From Gautieria morchelliformis (taxonomy: Eukaryota > Basidiomycota > Agaricomycetes > Gomphales > Gomphaceae): 64,000 nt of DNA. Positions 11,938 to 25,332 of the stretch are shown here, piece by piece. Location of the stretch: assembly GCA_015179125.1 (NCBI GenBank), contig WHVA01000214.1, positions 62,001-126,000 on the forward strand. Direction: 5' to 3'. The number at the start of each line of letters is the position of its first letter. The stretch's first letter is position 1. Under the pieces are notes generated by a model that saw only the letters and a list, made by a program, of their open reading frames with translations, searched no databases and was not told the origin of the DNA. Position numbers and translations under genes: made by a program.

Positions 11938-13018
11938 CGACGAGGGTAAGACGTGGGCACTGACAGAAGGATAAGATATCACGTGACTAAGGCGATCTAT
12001 GCTTACTCGGTCGCGACAGATTGGCTGAGTAAGCCGGGATAGCGACCAGGACTCGGTAAAATGGGAGCCGTTACAGGGGCCTGAAGTCCACCGCCTCGAC
12101 CAGACTGCACTGGCGCCAGCTCTCAGATGTACTGGGCAGATATATAATGCGATGGACTTAGCAGCAGCCACGCAATCAAATTACCGTAAGGGCCAGCTGA
12201 GAAGATATTCAATCCACTCGCGTAGAGGGCCGGTAGTCAAGAGTGACGGTTCTTGTTCACCAATGTTATGTATTTATCACCGGCGGAGACACACTGGCAG
12301 TCAAGTAGGTACTAAAAAAGACAAGCTCAAGTCACGCACATCTGAAAAAAAGTCCCTGCTCCTCATTATAATATGTAGCCGGGTGAAAGCAGTCCGGTGC
12401 ACAATTTGAACCATGATTGGAGCTTTGCGACACAAGTCCTGCGCATAGCCCATTAGTTATACACAAACGGCGCCAGCAACAGCGCCGAAGAGGGCCAGAT
12501 ATGAACCATTTTCGAAGAGAATCCAAGTTGCAATAGGAGTGCATTGTCGGGGATTGCTTGCCAACCATTGCGTCAATACCACTAGTAGAAATCGTTGACT
12601 AGGACAACAATTGCTAAGTCTCTGGGAAATGTTCCGGCGGTTCCCCAGAACTTTTGGAATTTGCGTTGGTTATGTCATGAGATAAGAGCAATTTCCCCAT
12701 CCTCGGCCTTCGAGACTGCAGGTATAGACAACGGAGGCAGCTTCCTAGAGGTTAGACCGCCGACGCGATGCATGGTCAGAAGAAACAAGATCAATGTTTG
12801 GCGAACAAGGAGAATAGCCCGTACGCGTTCAGAAATCGCTGCAACTATTAGAGAGCATATCGCGATACCCAGTCAAGGCCCGGGTGGCGGGACACGCCCA
12901 GTTCACTTTGCAGCTTTCAAGCGCCAAGCTTCAATCAACGCGAGGTTTGGGCTATTGGACGATGACATAATCGTGGCTGACGCGTTCCTCTTCTCTTCTA
13001 CTTTTACACACTGGAACT
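11938..13018. promoter_or_regulatory. Divergent promoter region between the Rho GEF and RPT2
   Basis: About 1.1 kb separates two divergently transcribed housekeeping genes. A 159-codon + strand frame here (12595-13074) lacks an ATG near its start, runs into the RPT2 first intron and shows no recognisable domain, so I do not call it a gene. No TATA box stands out close to either start. Confidence 0.5.
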
Positions 13019-14623
<1,605 letters not shown>

Positions 14624-14929
14624 TGGGCATAATTGTTTGTACACTAGAAGATGTGCTACATGGAGTAGGCTTCATCTACACACGGTGTGAAAATAAAACT
14701 TAGCTCGCGTAACCAAAACCAACAAATGCAACTGCTCGAGCAGCGAAGGCGGTTACGCTCGGCGGTGAGCTCAACATGTAGCTCATCCCGGTCTCATTAT
14801 TTTCCCTCCCAACGTTGTATGTACACTATCATTAGCTATATACTTAATTCCCAATGACTAGCCCTTCCATAAGATCAGCTCTAGTGTTGTTTTACTGAAG
14901 CCGTAAATCTGGTGTAAATCCTCACTTAC

Positions 14930-15440
14930 CACAAGACTTCATTTACCTGTGCTTAGTACCCTGTAAATCCAGAATATAATAACATGCTTAATCAATATTG
15001 CCACTTGTCTTCTACAACAAGTCGTGACCATTTTCTCACCAGCTGCGAGAAACCAGAGCTCAGAGTGTCGCCAATTATGATAAGGTAATGACTCACGAGC
15101 TGTGGCTTGAATCTTGCGGCCACATACCGGGTTGCCATTCGTTTGTGGACCACTGACAAAGAACGTATTACGGTCAGTGTCTACACTATATCGCTGACAC
15201 ATAGGAATAGTGCTCACAAGCTGTCAAATAATTCAAACGACACCGCGACCATCAGATCGGAGGCGGTGTTGATCTTTCCACAAGCTCCAAGGCCGGGCGG
15301 GAGAAAGTGGCGTCACGTACGACGGGCGCCGTGGCAGCCAGCAAGATGAATAACGCCAGAAAAGCGATGATGTATGTGAAGATGTTTGACGATTGCGAAT
15401 GAACAGTGAAGCTGAGCAGGTTTTACGATTGGTGGCAGTA
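14930..15440 (-). pseudogene. Expansin-like / RlpA-like double-psi beta-barrel protein, decayed
   Basis: On the minus strand a hydrophobic signal-peptide-like stretch (IFTYIIAFLALFILLAAT, about 15340-15400) is followed by DATFS, and then in another frame by GLGACGKINTASDLMVAVS and, after a plausible 30-nt gap, NPVCGRKIQATA. These are the hallmark blocks of secreted fungal DPBB (expansin-like) proteins. Between DATFS and GLGACG there is a one-base frame change; the expected Asp-Arg/Lys-Cys block appears only as VVEDKW, with Trp replacing Cys; and no ATG opens the signal-peptide frame. A recently decayed gene is the simplest reading. A sequencing error could explain one of the lesions but not all. 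Confidence 0.65.
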
Positions 15441-15682
15441 TGTACCAGACAGATGACTACAAGTTGCTAAGTGGGTCGTGGACAAGGAGAAAGAAGCGAC
15501 AGTAATGCTGTCGGTCATTTATATGGCCAATATCACAGGGGGTGTCCCCTGTAGACGGAAGATATATGATAAGACCACACCACCGAGACCTGTGTATCCG
15601 AAATGTCACGCAATCGATCGGAGTCACATTAGCGCGAAGTGACAAAATCGCGGCGCGCCCACAACGCGTCCACAAACCTTCC
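15441..15682. promoter_or_regulatory. Short spacer upstream of RNase H2A
   Basis: This spacer lies between the divergent DPBB pseudogene and the RNase H2A start. The open frame upstream of 15683 (from 15542) is in phase with the gene but opens with TTG, so I take ATG 15683 as the start. Confidence 0.5.
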
Positions 15683-16947
15683 ATGAGTCCATCTGAGGCT
15701 GAGGGCAGCACCTTCAAGCCGCCGTCCCTTCCATCTCCGCCCACTGCCCTTTCACAATCTTACACTTATCATTCCCCTAAGCCGACTACGGATGGACCTT
15801 ATATTCTGGGCGTAGACGAGGCAGGGCGAGGCCCTGTGCTTGGTCCACTAGTGTATGGGGTTGCATATTGTCCTGTCTCATACCAAGAAAAATTAGATGG
15901 AATGGGATTTGCTGGTATGTCCCAGGCATCATGAATAGAGTGTTCAAAGAGATTGCCATGCAGACTCAAAGACATTGACTCATGATACACGGGCAAACCT
16001 GCTGGCTTCGCTGTCGTTAGATCCAGAAAGTTTAGGCTGGTCTGTGCGCGTTATCAGGTATATCTGTCTCCTTTCCGCTGAAGTCCTCAGTGGTTTGAAG
16101 TGCTCTGTAGTCCCCAGGCTATTTCTAGTGGAATGCTTCGCCATCCTCCAATCAATCTTAACCAACAATCCCAAGAGGCGACAGTGTTACTCATCCGAGA
16201 AGTTTTGGGATCAGGCATTAAGCTGTCCGAAGTGCGTCATTTCCAACGGATTATCCTTTCAACCACATCAGGCAAATTATTAGGTGTATGTGGACGCTCT
16301 TGGGCCATCAATACCATACCAGGCATACCTCTCCTCCCTCTTCCCAACACTTTCCATAACGGTCAAGCCAAAGGCGGACTCTATATACACCATCGTTGGT
16401 GCGGCTAGCGTGGCTGCGAAGGTGACGAGAGACGCGTGGATCGAGGGATGGATATATGAAGAGTCAAGACCTTGTCAGACCAGCGATATGGTTGAAAATG
16501 CCCAATGCAGTGCAGCAAGTGAGAATGTAGCAGCTGTGAAAGGGAGTGACATACCGCTGGGTAGTGGATATCCAAGCGGTAAGCTCAACTCTGACGATGC
16601 TGGAACTCTCTTGTCTCTGACACTCTTCACGCGCTTTCTCAACTAGATCCTAAAACACAAGCCTGGCTGAAATCAGCCCTGGAACCGACCTTCGGTTTTC
16701 CCTCCCTTGTCCGCTTTTCTTGGGCAACCGTAAAAATCATGCTTGATAAGGAAGGGCATGAAGTTCAATGGTGGGTCAGGGTTATCGTCCTGCATTGGAT
16801 AGACACCATGTTAATAATTTTCTTTTCATAAGGGCGGATGAGACCCAGACATCACTCATTAAAGCCTTTCAGTCTGGTTCTAGCGCGGACAAGGGTAGGA
16901 GCCCACTTGCCAAGGAACTTGGAATACGTAGCGTGAGCGATTTATAG
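15683..16947 (+). CDS. RNH201: Ribonuclease H2 catalytic subunit A
   Basis: Six exons: 15683-15914, 15964-16057, 16111-16231, 16284-16578, 16647-16770 and 16833-16947, all with GT-AG introns of 49-68 nt and matching phases. Together they encode a type-2 RNase H of about 326 aa. The catalytic Asp-Glu pair is in [41 protein letters not shown] and the [20 protein letters not shown] block follow the family order, and a C-terminal segment with FSWATVK is the usual end. The enzyme removes ribonucleotides from DNA and degrades RNA/DNA hybrids in the nucleus together with subunits B and C, which are not in this window. It converges with the membrane-protein gene at 17165. Confidence 0.94.
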
Positions 16948-17164
16948 CTTACTTATCCCCTTCTGGCAGGCTGTTTGTGGGGAAGCGCTCGCCAATTTGC
17001 ATACTTGACTTTGTGGCGGATACGTGTGTTTATTGTACTACAAATGTGATATTCCTGGGTTTATACATGTGAGTGAAGTCGTCGCATAACCCAACAACAT
17101 TTTCCGTGCAACAAATCAGGCATCAGAGACGAAGAAATCGACCACTACGCGCGGGAGCTCGGGG

Positions 17165-17860
17165 TCATCGATCAGGGACGGGAATGAGGCCAATCAGCCC
17201 AAAGCACAGAGCATAGAGACCACCAGCTAAGAGAACGCGTCAATCTGCAGTGGGGTTTAAGCACATGGCGGGAAAAGGACATACATCCCACAATACTCCA
17301 AATGGTGCCTAGTGAGGACCACGTACTTAGGGTGAAGACGAGAGAAGACCAACCCACAACAATGGAAGTAGTGAGGATCTAGATAAGCAGGTGAGGACAC
17401 ACTTTGCTCAGGCACCACGGTTTTGAGGTGGGAAAGAGACCGACTGGTATGACGACTGCCAATTCAGGTGAATCTCTCCAGCTTGAATACTGGACATGTA
17501 TGTTAGGCAGATGCGTACTAAAATGTAGCTATCGAGTGAACGAACATACGTTGGGGTTAACGCCACGCACTCGCGGCAGAAATACAAGGTAGAGGAAGAG
17601 GAGAATGGTAGTTATACCCAGTAGCACAGAAAGAGAAGTGAATACTCTGGAAAATGTGAGGCTTTGGACGAGAAGGACGAGAGGGTGACGCACCTCGCCG
17701 AGCCTTTCGCGTCGCGTAAGAGCTCACGCAGTTGGGAAAAAACTGCAGTGAACCATGTGATCATGCCGCCTGTGGCGACGTACTTTAGTTGTTTCCTGGT
17801 GTGTTCGACCATAGGCCCCGGGGGTATTCGTCGCATGCTAGAACTTGTGCTTGAGCTCAT
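17165..17860 (-). CDS. Small multi-pass membrane protein, unknown function
   Basis: The start is ATG at 17860. Exon 1 (MSSSTSSSMRRIPPGPM ... QLRELLRDAKGSAR) ends at a GTGCGT donor. A second exon encodes a first membrane span (SLSVLLGITTILLFLYLVFL) and RVRGVNPN; later exons give ILTTSIVVGWSSLVFTLS and a final span (LLAGGLYALCFGLIGLI) ending PVPDR with TGA at 17165-17167. I estimate 170-200 aa with three or four membrane spans, the small loops basic. I do not recognise the family. Two internal exon borders are uncertain, but the hydrophobic blocks keep phase across plausible 50-nt introns. Confidence 0.6.
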
Positions 17861-19007
17861 GGGGTGCTCCAGTGGTTGCGGTGCTGGTGCTGGTGAGCAC
17901 CCTCGCGATACTTGGTGGCATTACGTAAACTTTCACGTGTTATTCCAGAATGATTTTGAGATCATGCACCAAACTACGAATAGGAGTCAATCTGGTTGTT
18001 CTCCGGCACCACGCATCAAGGATATGCCACTGCAGAACTGACAAGTACGACCCCACTAATGCAGAATACCGTGTATTGGTCCTCCGTTCGATCCATCGTT
18101 TGTGAGTTTATATGCCGTTTTTTTCTTCTGCTCGCTATTCACGTTGTTTTCTCAGACCTGGCCATGGAATTGCGCTGGACAAGGCCAGTCGGTATCAGTG
18201 GCCTATAAGCAATAATGGTCGAGAGTAACCCAGGCAGAAGTCGGAATATATCACCGCCCTCCTGACACATTATCGATTATCGATTATCCGATAAACTGAG
18301 GAGTAGAATTCGATTCCAGGCAGTTTCTATCGGCCCAGTCTTTTCCAAGAGGCTCTGGAAAATTTTATGTGCGAACCAGATTCATGAGATAAGTAGGCCA
18401 TACTTATGTAACCAATGCTGGTTTTCTGAAAATACCAGCGAGTATGCTGTCGAGGTATATCTTTTCTGGGTCCATCTTACGTCGTTTTCAGAGACTAAAC
18501 ATTGCTTCTATTTACACAGGTCGTGGTGATTCTTAACTTATAAGGAGTACTTTCCTTTACTACATATGAGGTCCCTTTCTGGCTTCAAGTCTCCCCTGCC
18601 CCACGAGTCACATGCTGCGAGGCAGTGCAAGTATGCTGCGAGTTGTTAACCTGTCTGCCCTTCGCCTCAAAGATGGTTCCTCACCCGTGCCTGCGACACC
18701 AGCTCATCAAGGTTTATTTGTGTAAATACGTCTTAGCCTCATGAGTGACTAGTTGAAGCACTGTACAATACGTAAATAAATAAAATATTCTCTCTACACC
18801 TTTTCTACAAGAATAAATATTCACACGCGCGTCGGAATCTGTCAGCACGCGCTTTGCTCCCGTCACGTTTCCGCGCTGGATCTCTGGCATTGGTTCTCAA
18901 GGCTTGCCACTAGGGGTTCGTTACCATCGGCAGTGACAGTCAACACCAACGACGAGTCTATACCACTTGCCCCTATATCCCACCAGCAGAAGAGGATCGA
19001 CTTTGGC
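17861..19007. other. Intergenic region upstream of the phosphate transporter
   Basis: About 1.1 kb between two divergently transcribed genes, with no convincing gene. The 213-bp frame at 17996-18208 has no domain. A CACGTT core lies near 18868. Pho4-type bHLH factors bind CACGTK in yeast, but a single core is expected by chance, so I do not call a site. Confidence 0.45.
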
Positions 19008-22000
19008 ATGAAGTTCAGGTAGCCATCTCCTTCCCAATAATTGGACTCTCTGATTTATACAGTAGCCATTCTCTCCAATTTAATGCCGTCGCTGAGTGGT
19101 GGAATGAATATATTAACTACGCAGCTCTCAAGAAACAAATCTACCTAATTGAGAAGACACAGCAGGGCTTCAATACCTCTGTGTACCATGACCTCGAGGC
19201 AAATGAGGACGCATCATTGCTAGGCCAAAGCGCGTCCTCAACTGACCACCTCTTCCGACCTTTGTTAGACAAGGAATTGGACAAGATTACGACATTCTAC
19301 ATGGAGCGAGAGCGGGAGCTGTTCGACGAGTTAGATATTCTGGAAGATCAAGTGCTGAGCAAAGAGTCCCAAGGCGTGCAGCCGGACGGGGCATATCCGG
19401 AGGATGGCGACGAAGACGAAGACGAAGATGACGACGACCTACTGTCTCCGACCTTCTCACGTTCTGACTCGAGGAGGCGGGCGATGTCAGTGTCTTCGCC
19501 GGGCGCACGTAAGTATATACTCTACTGGATATCTCGGCAAGTCACAAAGATTTATTCAGGTGAACGGCGGCGGCGGAATTCCATCGCTTTGGAACACAGA
19601 CGCGGTAGCACAGCATCTAGCGATGACGTTGATTTAGAGGCCAGCGTAACCTCTGTGCAGCCTAATCTGGGAGCCATCGCGGAGACCGCTGGAGAGTCTG
19701 TGGGGCGACCAGTCTCTTGGTCACCTGAAGCTAGTTCTCCCGTAGCTTTCCCAAACCGACCTAGTACTATGGGACCACAAATGCGGTTGGGGAAGATCTT
19801 CAAATCCCTGGTTCAAGACTCGGCGCATGAACAGCCCGAATCTATCTGGACTGCAAAGAGCAACTATGCGTTTGACACCCGTTCCTTGTTTAAACGCAGA
19901 ATAACAAAGCTCTTTATCTCATTTACTTCCCTTCAGTCGTATGTCGAGGTCAACTATTCGGGGTTTAGAAAGATTCTCAAAAAGTATAGCATTGCATCTC
20001 CCGTACCATTGTTCCACTGATCAACCACAACAGATACGACAAGGTCACATACAGCGAGGTAAGTATAAGTTATCATGCTTCCTCGGTGCTCCGTTAACGT
20101 CTCTTCATAAGCTCAAAGACGCGTATATGCACAATGTAGTGGATCAGGCATACCCGTTTAAACCATCTACTCGAGATGCGCTGAAGGAAGCCATCGCCCA
20201 TCTAATAGCTCTCTATTCGAAGTGCGTCACCAAGGGCAATGAGTCAATTGCACGCAGACAACTTCGCGTGCATCAGCGAGAGCACATCGCCTGGGAGCGG
20301 GATACTGTTTGGCGACAGATGATAGGCAGTGAGCGGCGAGGTGAGACGGACGGACAGGTTAGGTCTCTGGGTGATGTGGACACCGACGCCATAACGCCTG
20401 GCGCAACCTCGAGCAATTTCGTACTGGATACACGCTTTGGAATACTTCGGTTTAAGAAGAAAAAGGGCTTTCTTCCGATTGCCCTCCTAGTGTTCATCGG
20501 CATTCTCAAAGGCCGCGTTGTTACAGGCGTAGAGGCGAATAACTGCTTCGCTATTCTTGTTTTCGCTACTATACTATGGGCTACAGAGGTACGCGTTTAT
20601 CTCTACCACTCGAGAATTAGTCGATTGACAATATAACTCAGGCAATCCCCCTTTTCGTTACTTCCTTATTTATACCTTTTCTGCTGGTTGTGTTCCGTAC
20701 AATTCGTTCAGACGACGATGACCATGATCGATTATCCACCCCTGAGGCCACAAAGTGAGTTTTTTTCAACACCTTACACGTTTTAGCTTGACGAGCATAC
20801 CTTGCAGATTCATATTTTCAGCCATGTTCTCTCCCACAATTATGTTGCTCATTGGAGGCTTCACAATTGCCTCAGCATTGAGCAAGACAAATATAGATCG
20901 CGTCCTCATCACACGGGTCCTAAGTTTGGCCGGCAAGCGACCCAGTGTAGTGCTTCTTGCATTCATGGGTGTAGCTTGCTTTGCTAGCATGTGGATAAGG
21001 CACGTTGGTAGTTTTGTCATCTGCTTCCCGGCTTACTCTGCGGTACAGCAATGTCGCTGCACCAACTCTTTGCTTCACGCTGATTCAGGTACACCGCATT
21101 CAATTTGACGTCTTGCCGTAATTAATCTCGACATGCATTAATCAGCCTATTCTGCGAACGCTTCCTCCAAGGACTTCATTTGCTCGATGTTTAATTGTGG
21201 GTTTAGTCTTGTTCGTGCATTATTGGGATGGTGACATCCATCCAGCTTGGCATCGCTTTGGCGGCGAACATCGGGGGACAAAGCTCTCCCATCTCATCTC
21301 CTCAGAATCTGATCGCTCTGGGGTATATGGACCCACCCATCGATTGGCTGCAGTGGTTTGCGGTTGCCCTCCCAGTCTCTTTCATCTCTGTTATCCTCAT
21401 CTGGCTGCTCCTTTTGTGGAGCTACCGGCCAGGCACAACGGCTGATGGAGAAGAACTAGAGATCAATCCCATCCGCGCCAGGAGAGAGCCCTTCACCCTA
21501 AAACAGTGGTGGGTCACATTCGTTTGTTTCGTCACAATCACCCTATGGTGCATAGCGCATGAAATTGAGGAGTGGCTGGGCGATATGGGGGTGATTGCCA
21601 TCCTACCCATTGTAGCGTTTTTCTCGACAGGCGTACTTAAAAAGGTAAGGATAAGCATTTGTTCATGTCTAGATATTCCAGCCTCATGATATTATAGGAC
21701 GATTTCGAGCAATTCCTGTGGACCATAGTTTGTGAGTCCTAGCTTTCTCTCCCACAGCCTGTTCATCGCTCAAGTAGGAAATCAGTCCTTGCGATGGGTG
21801 GAATAGCGCTGGGTAAGGCCGTCGATTCCAGCGGGTTGCTAGTCATAATGGATGGACTCGTTCGTCACCTGATCGACGGTCTGTCTTTGTACCGTGTGGT
21901 CTTGGTTCTGTCCATAGTTGTTCTGGTGAGTCAGTGAAAATCTGTCCCCAAAGACGAAAGGCTAAGGGAAGGTCGTGTTCAGATCGTCTCTACTTTCATT

Positions 22001-22464
22001 AGCCACACTATTGCCAGCGTTCTCCTCGTACCCATTGCAGCTGAAGTGGGATCACAGTTCTCAGATCCTCATCCACGCCTCCTCATCTTTCTTACGGGCC
22101 TCATTTGCTCCACGGGAATGGGGATGCCTGTATCTGGGTTCCCAAACCAAACTGCGTAAGTCATGTGAACAATCCTAGCCAACCAGCTTTTCTTTACACT
22201 GGCTGGATTTATAGTGCGAATCAGGTCGATGAAATGGGGAAGCCATACCTAAGCAATATGGATTTTCTTAAAAATGGTGTTCCGGCTAGCATCGTAGCGA
22301 CCATAGTACGTGAAATTGTGAGATTCAAGTGTCGCCATCAATGACCAGAGATGTGTGTGTAGGTTGTTGCAACCGTTGGTTATACACTAATGCGCGCAAT
22401 TGGGTATGTTATGCATCTGCAGCGTATTCAAACATCCTAATTGAGACTTGCCTTCAGCCTTTAA
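19008..22464 (+). CDS. SPX-domain SLC13-type low-affinity phosphate transporter (Pho87/Pho90-like)
   Basis: Sixteen exons could be placed; the first is 19008-19018 (MKF), the second starts at 19076 and the last codes GL-stop at 22458-22464. The N terminus MKFSHSLQFNAVAEWW is the SPX hallmark. The SPX region (inositol-pyrophosphate sensor) continues through an acidic/Ser-rich linker to LKKYDKVTYSELKDAYM (about 19960-20140). The membrane part follows with many spans: GFLPIALLVFIGILKG, FSPTIMLLIGGFTIASALS, then the SLC13 signatures MWISNVAAPTLCFTLI, ANIGGQSSPISSPQN and, at the end, STGMGMPVSGFPNQTA. The intron at 21000-21048 seems to be GC-AG (GCACGT...ACAG), needed to give WISNVAAP. Fungal homologs carry phosphate across the plasma or vacuolar membrane under SPX control. 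The gene appears intact. Confidence 0.9.
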
Positions 22465-22742
22465 GCCAATGTAAAACGTTGTACTTTACTATGTTCTTTC
22501 GTGGATGAAAAAAAATGATCATTAAAGTTCGTAGCAATCGTGACAGGTTCGTAAGTAACACCAAGCCGCAGGCAATGGAATAACGGACCTAAACCAGTAC
22601 AAGGTAGAGACAGAGGTGGTGGATGGAACAAACATGGGAGAAATACAGTGATTACCGGGACATGCGTATAGGGTCTAATGCTCTTCCTTTGGGGACGAGT
22701 CCATGCTACAATATTTGGGACGGTTCTTTGGAAAGGTCGTCG

Positions 22743-24861
22743 TTAGGCCCTCCTTCTGCCTCCTACAACGCGGTTCAATACAACGCTGGCAGTAATGGCG
22801 ACGACGCCTAACGAGACGAGCAACATGTAACGAGAGAGTTCATATATGCTCGGATCTGTTGCTGTGTAATTTCTGATCATGGCCTCCTCCTCGAGTTCAT
22901 CATGATATACCACGTCAGATGAGGGCAGGTGATAATGTTCAGATCCGACAGCCACGATATCGTGCGTGGCTGTTGCCTTTTCTGCGTAATGCTGTTCGTC
23001 CTTGTTTCCTGGCTGCTGAAGGTGCTTGTCCTTTTCTTTGTCCTGGCGTTCCATCTCAGCAAGCCTGTTTTCAACCGTCTCCAATCTCCTCTGGAATTCT
23101 TTCAATAGCTCATAGACTGCCGGGCCTGGCACCCGAGTATCATCCTCTGCCTCACCTCTTACGCTCACGCCCAGGTCCCTAGTGGTTTCAGTTGGGGGCA
23201 TCTCTTCCGTCCTAGACTGCGAGAATAGCTCTATCAGACCTCTGGGCTCACTGCCAATGCGCGAAGACGCTGTTATGCCATCCTCACGAGGTTGGATTTC
23301 CTGATTAAGTAAGGGGGTATTAAGTGGAATTCTTTTGGCCGTTGCGTGTATCCCGGTCGGATCATCCGCTTCGTCCTCCCATGCCTTGGCTCCCCAGGAA
23401 TGATACCGGTCATTCTGAAGCTTGCTACCTTCGTGTTCGTGCAATAGAACCTCAACAGAGGGTGGACATGAGGGTTCATAAGAATGCTCCGGGAAAGCCG
23501 AAATACTTCCTTTGGGCACATTAGCAGACAACGGGTCTGATCCAGCGCCGTCACTGCTGGTGACGGATACCATTGTAGCATCGCCTTCATCTTCGGACGC
23601 GCTCGTCTCTTCTCCACTAGCAAAGTCACCTTCGTCCTCGGGCTCGCCAACTAGCTCGCCAGTGCCAAATTGAGCCGAAACCTCATCCCGATCATCGCAT
23701 TCGCTACCGCTGCCACTACTTTCGCTGAAACTGCGCTCATATGTTTCGACCATGCCACGCACACGACCTGATCGGAATGACGTTTTACTCATGCGTGTCT
23801 TGTCTTCCTCCCACTGCCGGGAGGCGGGGCTTGGACGGTGGGATAGGTCCAAAGGAGGACAGGGAGGAAGTGCGCTAGGGACTGAGTCGTCTTCTTCTGG
23901 GACAAGTAGCAATTCCTCAGTCGACGCGGGTGACTGGGGAGGACCGGACGCGAAACCCATGATCCTGCCTTGCACCAGGTTCTGGCGAAGAGCACGGTTT
24001 GCATCGAGGAGGGCATCTTTCCAAAGCTGGTTAATGCCCAGACTAATATTTTCGAGTCAGTTTAGTATTGGAATCCGTTATTCAATGAAGGGACATTCGT
24101 ACGCAGCATAGTCCTCCGTGTTCATCCTCAAGAACGCCCTTCCACTGAGGTGTTCATTCATCACAAATACCCCTATGTCGCGTACCACTGGCATAGGCAA
24201 CTTTGCTCCACCCTTCATGCGGAGGGTAGAAGAGAGATAGACGGACAATTGGCCTGGTGTCCATATCTTGGGGTTCTTCTATAGTTGATACAATGAAATT
24301 AGTCCGAGTGCTTGCAGACTCGCAGGGTGTAACGTACTGGAAGGTCTTGCACACTCATTTCCGTGTCAGTCCTGTTAGGGAAAACCGATGGTAAAGTTTC
24401 GTTACGTTTCAGCCTCCACGTCGAAGGCGGTGTTGGGGGGATTCTCTCCCCGTCACTTATGCTGCCTGGTAAGCGATTGGCATGGCCCGGATTGGCAAGC
24501 CGCGCAGGAAGTGTTGACGAAGGTGGCAAGGGTACAGGCGGAGGAAACATAGTCGGATCAGCAATAGAGGACGGCAGCGACCTAGTGTGCTTGTGCGATG
24601 GTACATAGCGACTTTTCCTGGTGCCAACAGAGTCCTTGGCGAGCGAGATCGGGGTGTAATGGTGAGTCGCAGGGTAGCGATGCCCCGTGGAGTTTGAGCG
24701 AGTGAGAACAGCACTCGAAGAGGTCTTTATTGCTATAAAGGGCTATGTGTAAGAAAAAATTATTGCTGCCTGATCTTTAACAAACCATAGGGGTGCGAGT
24801 TTGGAGTATCGCGAGAAGGTGACGAGCTTTGGAACGTCAGGATCGTTGGAGACGGAGGCAT
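22743..24861 (-). CDS. SAM-domain protein with C-terminal transmembrane anchor (copy 2)
   Basis: Four exons on the minus strand: 24861-24786, 24732-24338, 24278-24103 and 24042-22743, with introns of 53, 59 and 60 nt and agreeing phases, give about 648 aa. Order of parts: a Ser/Pro tail with AVLTRSNSTG...HHYTP, close to LLTRSNSSK...HHYTP of copy 1; the SAM-like exon (IWTPGQLSVYLSSTL ... SGRAFLRMNTEDY); LGINQLWKDALLDANRALRQ; the patch RSGRVRGMVETYERSFSESS; a long acidic region; a coiled coil (LLKEFQRRLETVENRLAEME); and a C-terminal hydrophobic segment (YMLLVSLGVVAITASVVLN) followed by basic GGRRRA. It is therefore a diverged paralog of the gene at 5647-7612, with two introns at equivalent sites and one extra near the start. 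Probable tail-anchored adaptor; function unknown. Confidence 0.85.
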
Positions 24862-25332
24862 GCTGACAGAAGACACCACTGAAGCTGACGATATCGCAGA
24901 TACGTGTCAAGCTCAAGCAAGAATTTGAGAAGTCGTTAGGTAGTCGTAAAGGAGGTGGGGAAGGAAGGATGCACGCGCATGGGGTCGGAAGTACAGAAGT
25001 TATGTATTGGCGGAGTTCCATCTCCAGTGCTCCTTTCCTTTCTTGGTCACCACGTTCGACTTCGCGCTTCCTGCTCCCAACTCTCTCAAAGAGAACCTGA
25101 ATTTCATAGGAATCAATGAGATACATCTGACTAGTGTTAGTGTAAAGGTGCCGCATTTAAACGGCTTCTATCTTATCATGGAAGAGGTATCGATGGATGA
25201 GGGTGGGGGAGAAACCAATAGTCTCATAGGGATGGAATGGGTGACTTGACACTCACGGAGTCAGGAGGGGGCTCTTCAGGATTAGGGAGTGTCACACCCT
25301 ATGGCTGATCAGCGCCAGCCTATGTGACTGGT
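24862..25332. other. Spacer: promoter of SAM-TM copy 2 and edge of the transposon block
   Basis: Minus-strand frames here are out of phase with exon 1 of the SAM-TM gene and have no domain. The region marks the change from gene island to transposons. I looked for terminal inverted repeats of the neighbouring pogo element and could not recognise any. Confidence 0.4.

Noticed and set aside
18860-18880. Pho4-type CACGTK site upstream of the phosphate transporter
   Set aside because: A single core motif without repetition is expected by chance.
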